The notes beneath the pieces are model-generated. The model made no database searches, was not told the DNA's origin, and worked only from the letters and a program-made list of their open reading frames with translations. Position numbers and translations under genes: made by a program. A DNA stretch of 64,000 nt from Apoda limacodes (taxonomy: Eukaryota > Arthropoda > Insecta > Lepidoptera > Limacodidae): contig OX291544.1 of the NCBI GenBank assembly GCA_946406115.1, positions 10,106,001-10,170,000 of the forward strand. The letters are read 5' to 3'. The stretch's first letter is position 1. Each line of letters starts with the position of its first letter. Positions 56,829-64,000 of this stretch are shown in pieces.

Positions 56829-59273
56829 TTGTCCAGTGGACATATACGGTTGTCCATAGGACAAACTCAAGAGTCCAAAGGAGATACTAGGATAGAAATC
56901 ACCTGTATTTGTTCTTTTTATGTAAAAAAAAAACAACTATATGACAATTTTTACCTTCTGCTGACTACTCGTCCGGACGGGTACTCCGTCTCAGTGGATG
57001 CGCCTCTTGGCTCCTCGGACCACTGTCTCGTTCGGACTCAAGTGTCATGCACACAACCTGATCCTTCTGGGCCAACTAACTGGCGTCGTGTGTGGCACTA
57101 TAAGTCGGCAGACTGGGATGGATTGCGTGAATTTTACGCATCGTACCCGTGGAGGCAGATCTGCTTTAACTCAGAAGATCCTGACGTCTGCGCAGCCGCA
57201 GTCACTGAGACAATTCTTGCTGGTATGGAATGCTATATTCCTAACCCGCGAGTAGCTGCCGGCGTCAAAAAACGACCGTGGTTTAATAGGTCTTGCAGAA
57301 AAGCTAAAATTCTTAAGCAAAATGCATATGAGGCTTGGACCACGGCTCGTTATAATAAGGATCCGAATATTTCTGAGTTAAAACGCAAATTAAATGCTGC
57401 CTCGAGGTTCAGTAAGAAAGCAACTGCCAGAGCAAAATTCCAATTCATCGGCAAAATAGGTGGGCGACTTGCGAGCTATCCTTCTGGGAGTCGTGCTTTC
57501 TGGTCGCTTGCCAAAGCTGCCGAAGGGAACTTCTGCCAGTCGTCGTTACCACCACTGCGAAAGACCGATGGTGACTTGGCCCATAGTGCTAAAGAGAAAG
57601 CCGATCTACTGGGCAGTCTCTTTGCCTCGAACTCGAATATGAACGATGAAGGCGCTGTACCACCTACTATACCGTGGTGCGGTAAGTCCATGCCGGAAAT
57701 CTCCATAACGCAGTGGGAGGTCAGGCGGGCGTTGCTTTCTCTAGACGTTCATAAGTCGAGTGGGCCAGACGGTATACCAGCAGTGGTGCTTAAGCAGTGT
57801 GCTCCTGAGTTATGTCCTGTACTCACGCGCCTCTTCGCGCTTTCCTACCACACTAGGCAATTTCCGTCTACATGGAAGACTGCGAATGTGCACCCGGTGC
57901 CCAAAAAGGGCGATAGATCAGATCCATCGAATTACAGGCCTATCGCTATTACCTCTCTCCTCTCTAAGGTGATGGAGCGTGTGATCAACACACAGCTTCT
58001 AAGATACCTAGAAGTACACGATCTGGTCAGTGACCGTCAATATGGCTTTCGCCACGGTCGCTCGACTGGTGACCTTCTAGTGTATCTCACACACCGATGG
58101 GCACTAGCCATTGAGAGTCAGGGGGAGGCATTGGCATGTAGCCTGGACATAGCGAAGGCGTTCGATCGGGTCTGGCACCGCGGTCTTCTATCGAAGTTGC
58201 CATCTTACGGAGTGCCCGAGGGTTTGTGCAAATGGGTGGCTAGCTTTTTGTCCGGCAGACGCATACGAACTGTAGTTGACGGTAGTTGCTCTGATAGCAT
58301 GGACATTAATGCTGGTGTCCCGCAAGGCTCTGTGCTGTCTCCTACGCTGTTAGACATGTTGGACATCAACAACATACATTGCTATGCAGATGACAGTACT
58401 GGAGACACTTTTTACACGGGTCGTGCAAACATCCCTCGTTCCGTTGTGGAGGAAAACCGCGGAGAACTTGTGTCTCAAATCGAGACCACACTGTCCCAGG
58501 TCTCTGACTGGGGACGGGTAAACTTGGTCCGATTCAACCCTACAAAGACACAAGTGTGCGCGTTCACCGCTAAGAAAACTCCATTCACTGTGGTCCCACA
58601 ATTCCAGAACACTCCCCTCTCCATCTCCAAGAGCATTGGGATCCTTGGTGTCGACATCTCCAGCGATGTTCAGTTCCGAGATCATTTACAAGATAAGGTA
58701 AAGCTGGCGTCCAAAAAACTTGGTGTACTCAACAGAGCGAAGCAGTACTTCACGTCGGGGCAAAGGTTGTTACTTTACAAGTCGCAAGTTCGGCCCCATA
58801 TGGAGTACTGCTGCCATCTCTGGGCAGGTGCACCCGGATACCAGCTTGACCCTTTTGACTCGGTTCAACGACGGGCTGTGAGAATTGTCGACGATCCCAA
58901 ACTCACTTGCGGTATCGAGCCCTTAAGTCTGAGGAGAGACTTTGCCTCACTGTGTGTGTTCTACCGCTTGTACAATGGGTTGTGTTCTGAGGAATTGTTC
59001 GAAATGATGCCCACGGCTACTTTCTACCATCGCACCGCTCGCCATCGGCAGGGAATTCATTCTCACACTTTAGAACCTAAATGGTCGCGTACAGTGCGGT
59101 TTCAGAGAAACTTCCTCCCGCGAACGCTTAAGTTGTGGAATGAGCTCCCTGCCAAGGTTTTCTGCAAGGACTACAGTATGGAGTTCTTCAAGAAAGAAGT
59201 TATTAGATTTCTGAAGGGTCGGCAACGCGCAAGTGATACCCCTGGTGTTGCAAGCGTCCATAGGCTACGGTGA
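56829..59273 (+). CDS. ORF of retrotransposon copy A2 fused to 41 flanking codons
   Basis: The 814-codon frame starts in flanking DNA (MSSGHIRLSIGQTQESKGDT), crosses the truncation point at 56953 and continues as A1 residues about 211-988. Most of the endonuclease is missing, including the LTETQ and GDFNAHH blocks; SSDHCLV remains. RT motif A SLDIAKAFDRVW, motif B AGVPQGSVLSP and CYADDS are intact. However, five codons between motifs B and C are deleted (PTLFLLHINDML has become PTLLDML). Without an endonuclease the copy should not move on its own. The rest is almost identical to A1. Confidence 0.85.
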   Translation: MSSGHIRLSIGQTQESKGDTRIEITCICSFYVKKKQLYDNFYLLLTTRPDGYSVSVDAPLGSSDHCLVRTQVSCTQPDPSGPTNWRRVWHYKSADWDGLREFYASYPWRQICFNSEDPDVCAAAVTETILAGMECYIPNPRVAAGVKKRPWFNRSCRKAKILKQNAYEAWTTARYNKDPNISELKRKLNAASRFSKKATARAKFQFIGKIGGRLASYPSGSRAFWSLAKAAEGNFCQSSLPPLRKTDGDLAHSAKEKADLLGSLFASNSNMNDEGAVPPTIPWCGKSMPEISITQWEVRRALLSLDVHKSSGPDGIPAVVLKQCAPELCPVLTRLFALSYHTRQFPSTWKTANVHPVPKKGDRSDPSNYRPIAITSLLSKVMERVINTQLLRYLEVHDLVSDRQYGFRHGRSTGDLLVYLTHRWALAIESQGEALACSLDIAKAFDRVWHRGLLSKLPSYGVPEGLCKWVASFLSGRRIRTVVDGSCSDSMDINAGVPQGSVLSPTLLDMLDINNIHCYADDSTGDTFYTGRANIPRSVVEENRGELVSQIETTLSQVSDWGRVNLVRFNPTKTQVCAFTAKKTPFTVVPQFQNTPLSISKSIGILGVDISSDVQFRDHLQDKVKLASKKLGVLNRAKQYFTSGQRLLLYKSQVRPHMEYCCHLWAGAPGYQLDPFDSVQRRAVRIVDDPKLTCGIEPLSLRRDFASLCVFYRLYNGLCSEELFEMMPTATFYHRTARHRQGIHSHTLEPKWSRTVRFQRNFLPRTLKLWNELPAKVFCKDYSMEFFKKEVIRFLKGRQRASDTPGVASVHRLR

Positions 59274-59333
59274 CCGCTTACCATCAGGCGGGCCGTAAGC
59301 TTGTTTGCTACCTTAGTGGTATAAAAAAAAAAA
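56953..59333 (+). mobile_element. 5'-truncated copy A2 of the 11-kb retrotransposon
   Basis: It starts at A1 position 11939 (ACCTTCTGCTGACTACTCG) and runs to the same 3' end, TTAGTGGTATAAAA, with a short A-rich tail. It differs from A1 by a handful of substitutions and one 15-base deletion. 5' truncation is the usual outcome of target-primed reverse transcription. It interrupts the candidate transposon 55976-61694. Confidence 0.95.
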
Positions 59334-59829
59334 TAATTATAAGTTTTATTATAATTTTTTACGAAAGAATCAACATTACAATAAATGATTAAATAATGAA
59401 CAGACCTTTAAACGTGACAACTCTTACTAATTAACTTAGAAACATTAACAGCCTCTTTAATCAGCTTAAATATTTTTTGACTCTAACTTGTACTTTGCTG
59501 TCTCAATAAATGACTAATACCTCTGTGTATAACATAAGGGTTCAGTAAGATACAAACTTGAAAAATAATTTACAACAAAAAAATTTCTTAATCATAGCAG
59601 AGATCCATAGGTGTTACATTAAACGACATGAACTTTTTTCTAAAAATATTAATATCACATGAAAACTTATAATATTCAGTGCCTCTTTTGTGTTCAATGT
59701 CCGGGTTATAAGTTTTTTAATTATATCTTTGAATGCTAAATAGGATTTATCTATCTCATTCAATATAAATAGTTCAATATAAGTAGTAGTAGTAAACTTT
59801 GACTAACAAAAAGTCACCTACACCAGGCA
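59334..59829. other. AT-rich stretch, possibly decayed transposon coding or 3' sequence
   Basis: Downstream, on the minus strand, of the broken gene at 59830-61010. No motif recognised. Confidence 0.4.
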
Positions 59830-61010
59830 ATAAATTGTTTTGTTCTGGCGTAGATGGCTGTGGTCCTCTGTAATGTCATTTTCATTGTCAGAGCTATCAG
59901 ACGATCTCTATACTCTTGTATATGCTCTTGCGTAAATCTTCGTGTTGTTCAGCGAATGTAATGTCGTCTTTATTCGAAGACAGCAAATTCAAATTTAGGT
60001 CGTCAACATAGCTGAATGTGTCGTTGCAAATGTTTGCCAGTGGTACTAGAATGGGACTCAATGGCATATCTTGATATGTATGTATGTCTTCGTCAGGGTC
60101 GACAGGGGTTATAATGTTCCTTGAAGCTGGTATCGGTGAGTATAACTTGGGACGCAAGCATTCTCATAATCCTCTAGAACAGAAGCAACTCAAATTTCGG
60201 GACATTAGTTGGCCGTGGCTCCTTAAAAATATTTGGTGCACCTCTTTTGTACCGGCAGTATTTCTAGATACATCATCTCTTAAGAAAAGCTATTAATTTT
60301 TTTGTCAGCTCTGTATCTGAATTACGCGTGTTAATACTTGTTCTGAGTCTTCCTTGTAAGCCCAAACAGTCTTTTACTATTTTATGCTTTTGCGCACCAA
60401 GTTTCGCGAAAATGTTTTCTAGCATTTTTTGCCTTTTCTAGCTTTAAATTTTCTGTAATTATCTTTGATAGCGTTTGTTAATATCCCGTACTTCTGTTTT
60501 TCTTCAATATTTTCTTCCTATTTTTTTTTTTTAATTTAATTAATTATTTTTCTCTCCGATGAGCTCTCTTTTTATATTTTTCAAACTTTTTCTTCCACTT
60601 CTTGCTTGCAGATGGCAATTTTACATTTTCTCTATATAATTTAGATCTGTCTCGTCGAATTTTTTTCTGCTTCTAATCTTCTCATTTTTTGAAGACTAGG
60701 AGGTGGTGTCGTCGGTTGAAATTTATCTTCGGGATGTATTTCTTGAAGAATGGACGGAGAGCTTGGAGGCGTATTCTCAATTATATTCCTAACAGCTTTT
60801 TGGGCGATTTCTCTGTAACTGTTTTCGAAGCTTCCATATAATTCTACACTTTTCTTTATCTTCTGGCGGCATAATAGAAATTAGTTTTTTGTTCTTATGG
60901 CAGCTTTTCCTTTTTTTCTCTTTCGCTCAGCTAATTTCTCCGTGTCTGCTTTAATTCTTTCTCTAGAGCGTCTTGATTTTTCTTTTTCCGTCAAACCTAT
61001 TATCTAAAAA
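59830..61010 (-). pseudogene. Broken copy of an uncharacterised insect gene family
   Basis: The minus strand holds ordered pieces of one protein in shifting frames. The N-terminal part (about 60975 down to 60786) reads SRRSRERIKADTEKLAERKR, then after a frame shift SCHKNKKLISIMPPEDKEKC and IIWKLRKQLQRNRPKSC. The middle part is lysine-rich. Near 60285-60190 it reads FLRDDVSRNTAGTKEVHQIF. A further open piece runs from 60157 to 59897. I know this order (basic R-x-R-x-R-I start, HKNKKL, RDDVSR-x-TAG-K-E) from multicopy predicted insect proteins of unknown function. At least one stop (TAG before LFLRDD) and several frame shifts show it is dead. Its place between inverted ends suggests these proteins belong to a mobile element. 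Confidence 0.55.
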
Positions 61011-61064
61011 TAACAACAAAAATATTTTAGAACAGAGAACTACTAGATATAGCAAAAATGTGTT

Positions 61065-61440
61065 AAGTAAGCTAACTGCCTACGTGGTGATTTGAGTGTT
61101 TGTTTTAAGGTCTGGAGGTCCCTGGTTCGATTCTCGGGAAAGGAACACATAAAATTAATATTTGCCAATTTATCACTTTGTAAGATTGTGCCCAGTTTGG
61201 TTTGGACATAGCAACTAAACCACCTGATTGTTCATAACAAAGATGGTTCCGTGCTTCGGAGGCCATGTTAAGTCATTGGTCCTGGTTGCTATAATTACTT
61301 GATGGCAGTCGTTACACAACCATGTCAGAAGCCTACTGCTAGTAGTAGGTGGTTTAAAAACTCCGACACCAGAGATCATCGGATCGTTTCTCGACTCGGT
61401 GTTCCACACATCAAGAAGTAGAAAGTTGAAATTGGTCAAA
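61065..61440 (+). mobile_element. tRNA-headed lepidopteran SINE, long type
   Basis: The head contains GGTTCGATTCTC (B box, 61124-61135). The body reads GTGCTTCGGAGGCCATGTTA, GTCATTGGTCCTGGTTGCTA, CAACCATGTCAGAAGCC and GGTGTTCCACACATCAAGAA. This order is known from abundant lepidopteran SINEs. It differs from the type at 9193 and 44398. Confidence 0.75.
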
Positions 61441-61694
61441 ATAACAATCTAATTTTTATTAAACAATAATAAATGCTACAACCAAAAAAACACTACATCA
61501 GATGTTTTGTCACCTGGACAACCATCAAAATTCCACTTTAATAGTGAGTTATTTAAAATGATTTACTCGTATGTTAGCTTAATTATAAGATAAATGCGAC
61601 ATGTGCCAACAAACCAGTTAATTTGCTTTAGATCTGCGATTATTGGTCAGGGACAAAACATAGTACTTACAGGACAAATAAAAGTTGATTGACC

Positions 61695-62869
61695 TCCCCC
61701 TAAAATAAAATAATAATTTTTTTTCTTTACCTATCTTGTAAGAGTCGTTTAACTGTCAAAAAGTCTTAAAGTGGTCGTAACGGTGACCATCAATGCGATG
61801 ATCATATATTTTTCGCTTAAACTACAAAGAGTTGCATTAAAAGGTTTGTTAAAGGTCACCGCTGCGATTGTCATAAGATGATAATTTGATCGTGTAAACG
61901 TTTTCTGGACAGAATTAAATGACTATAGTATTATACAACTAAACGTTTGTATAAAATACTATAACACAATTCCTTGAAATTTGAGATACCACCAGATTAC
62001 CTACCTCTATGGAACCAAATGTTATTTAGTATCTATATTATAGGAGGACTTTGCTAGTTGAACCACTTCAAAATGTGGGCGACAGGGTTTTTCTGCTGGG
62101 CAGAAGACGGTCATTTTGACAGCGAAGCCATAAAGACCGCGTCTGTACGTTGATGCCCGTGAATGCCCGCGGGCTCTAGCGCCGTGAACTCTAAGCATAC
62201 GGGCGTTAAGTTTGATAATTTGTTTCTACAGAGAATTCTAGTCTGTCCGGTCCACTTAAAGCTATAAAAATTCTAAATAAAATTAAAAAATATTTACTTA
62301 TTTTGATTTATATCCTTAATTGAACACCAAAAGTGTAAAAAAGGTGGACTTTCTACCAGTCAACCTACAAATGTTCAAGATAAAGTGTCGGTAAGTGCAA
62401 ACGAAAAAAGAAATGCACCCCTCCATACTGCCCGCTTCTAAATGCCATTACGTTTTTTTGTGCTGTGCATCACACTCGGCTATTTGTTCGTCTTCAAACA
62501 TAATTTTAAAATAAGTCTTTAATAGTCATAAAAGAAGAGGCGTTACATATATATTATATGTATATGTTTTTCTCGGGAGTTGCTTTTGATCCCGCCACAG
62601 AATATGTGGAAACCTTTGAACGTATCACATGGTGCCCCCCCCCCCCCCCCTATGCAATCTGAAAAACAATAGGCAATTGAAATATTACATAAATATTGAT
62701 TGTTTTTTTTTAATCAAACTATTTACATTGTAAATCTTATTTATTTAATGTTTCAATACAAAACATGTATTTATTAGTTGATACACTATAATTTTATGTT
62801 TCGTTTGTGATTTTACAAAGATTACCTATTGGACGCACGCAATAAAACAGTATTGTAATTAGTTTGTAA
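61695..62869. other. Noncoding stretch with a 16-base C run
   Basis: C16 at 62635-62650 is the only structural mark. At 62150-62200 a short GC-rich patch (GAATGCCCGCGGGCTCTAGC) occurs. No gene. Confidence 0.5.
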
Positions 62870-62952
62870 AGCTAGTTGTAGTTAATTTACTTGACGATTC
62901 GAAAGTGTTCTTAGTAACCCATTTGAATAAAAAGATTTTGATTGATTGATTA
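62870..62952 (+). mobile_element. LINE 3'-terminal remnant with a GATT tail
   Basis: TTACTTGACGATTCGAAAGTG, then CCCATTTGAATAAAAAGATT and TTTGATTGATTGATT, is a common lepidopteran non-LTR 3' end followed by a short tandem tail. Confidence 0.65.
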
Positions 62953-63284
62953 GGAATAGTGGCACTGTGAAAAGTATAAAACTGGTGATAAAACGAAGAG
63001 TCATCTACGCACACGTTGTTCTACTACACATTCAGATAATAATTTAGACAGTTATCTAAAACTTCTAGGTGAGTTTGAAAGTGATTTGTTAAAAACAAAT
63101 AGTAGAGGACCAAATAACTCAATCAAATGATCAATTAATTAGTTCACACCTACCGTCTTGAATAATCTTTTATTAGACATCGAATATTGTTTGGGCAAAT
63201 GTAACAAAGACATTATTATAATAAGCAAGAAAACGAAGCATTATTTCTTGATCAATGTACGACAAATGTGCATATCTAAATAAA
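62953..63284. other. AT-rich stretch with nothing recognised
   Basis: No gene or repeat structure seen. Confidence 0.5.
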
Positions 63285-63680
63285 ATTATCCCAACGTATA
63301 TTGCGTGTGGATACCTACATTCTTACATTTTGTCATAGAATAAATCTTTGGAATGTCTCGACGTACTGATATTGTTTGTATTTGTTTGATTGTATTTTTG
63401 TATACACGTTATTGTATAAAAATTAAAAAGACAGAAGTTTACTTAAATAAATGATGATTTTGTGTGTAAAGCTAAATCTTTTCAATAAATAAATTCAATC
63501 ATTGAGATATCCCGACGTTTATCGTGTGTGAATAATCATTGCACTCCCGATGTACACCGTGAGTGGATAACTAAATTTTGTCATAAAATCGATACCATGT
63601 TGAATACCTACATTTTATCATAAAATAAATACCATTATGGAAATGTCTTGACGTTTATCGTGTGTGAATGGTTATAATGA
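63285..63680 (+). repeat. Decayed tandem repeat, about 137-bp spacing
   Basis: GACGTTTATCGTGTGTGAAT occurs at about 63514 and 63650. Related words (CAACGTATATTGCGTGTGGA at 63293) and ACATTTTGTCATAGAATAAA/ACATTTTATCATAAAATAAA accompany them. Confidence 0.7.
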
Positions 63681-64000
63681 CTCAACAAAAAAATCCCGAC
63701 GACTTCGTGTGGGGAAATATTAATGTACGACTACCAACTTACCTAAAAATTAGGGCCGTTATATATTTCAAATTAGATCCCATGCTGAGTTACCACTACA
63801 ACTCATGGAAACACCTAACAAAATCCTGCACTATACTAAAAGGTTTTCAGACAATTTACACAGGATAATATAGAAAGGTATAAAAACTCAATTTTATACA
63901 TACAAAATCAATGACTAAATTAAAACTTCAAACACAGGCGACATATCCTATCATCAGATACCAAACATTTGTACAAGAATTAAATTTTTTACCCTCAAAT
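63681..64000. other. AT-rich window end
   Basis: A 66-codon frame at 63668-63868 begins inside the tandem repeat and has no known motif. Nothing else seen. Confidence 0.4.

Larger units (their letters stand above)
55976..61694 (-). mobile_element. Candidate DNA transposon with 15-bp inverted ends
   Basis: GGTCAATCAACTTTT at 55976-55990 has its exact complement at 61680-61694. Inside are the minus-strand remains of an uncharacterised insect gene family (59830-61010), a retrotransposon (56953-59333) and a SINE (61065-61440). Without the last two, the element would be about 3 kb. The flanks TTCCCG and TCCCCC are only loosely alike, so a target duplication is not proven. A chance 15-base match in 6 kb is unlikely but possible. 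Confidence 0.4.

Overview
This is eukaryotic DNA, very probably from a moth or butterfly (Lepidoptera). It is AT-rich, has no operon-like gene packing, and is full of decayed and fresh transposable elements. Several have lepidopteran character: tRNA-headed SINEs, a short repeat family ending in GGTACGGAACCCT, CR1/jockey-group and RTE-like non-LTR retrotransposons, and 5S-rRNA-derived fragments. Everything was read by eye; family names rest on motifs, and no database search was run.

Layout. 0-10 kb: the 3' end of an RNase-H/zinc-knuckle LINE, two decayed CR1/jockey-like LINEs, a 57-bp tandem repeat and a tRNA-headed SINE. 10.6-14.4 kb: a non-LTR retrotransposon with an intact 988-residue endonuclease/reverse transcriptase ORF, nested inside an older repeat. 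15.5-19.2 kb: a 32-bp minisatellite, then the best host-gene candidate, a multi-exon gustatory-receptor-like gene whose last exon runs into a 0.9-kb dispersed repeat. 19-33 kb: second copy of that repeat, several inverted-repeat (MITE-like) elements, 5S-like fragments, tandem duplications and a perfect 36-bp hairpin. 33-40 kb: mostly noncoding, with an RTE-type RT fragment and an OTU-protease-like exon on the minus strand. 40.6-44.3 kb: a long inverted repeat, one arm of which holds a truncated copy of the 11-kb retrotransposon, followed by a PIF1/Helitron helicase fragment. 45.1-51.8 kb: twelve diverged units of a roughly 400-bp tandem repeat packed with GCCAT motifs, interrupted by a 1.47-kb near-palindromic fold-back element. 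52-55 kb: more 5S-like, tRNA-like and MITE fragments, and an intron-containing start of a Tc1-type transposase. 55.9-61.7 kb: a candidate DNA transposon with 15-bp inverted ends; it carries the broken remains of an uncharacterised insect gene family and hosts a near-identical 2.4-kb copy of the 11-kb retrotransposon. 61.7-64 kb: mostly noncoding, with a LINE tail and a decayed tandem repeat.

The retrotransposon seen at 11 kb is the most active-looking component. Five pieces of it lie in this window, from a complete copy to a 60-bp remnant, so it has inserted here repeatedly. Apart from the receptor-like gene, and possibly the OTU-like exon, I see no convincing host coding sequence.
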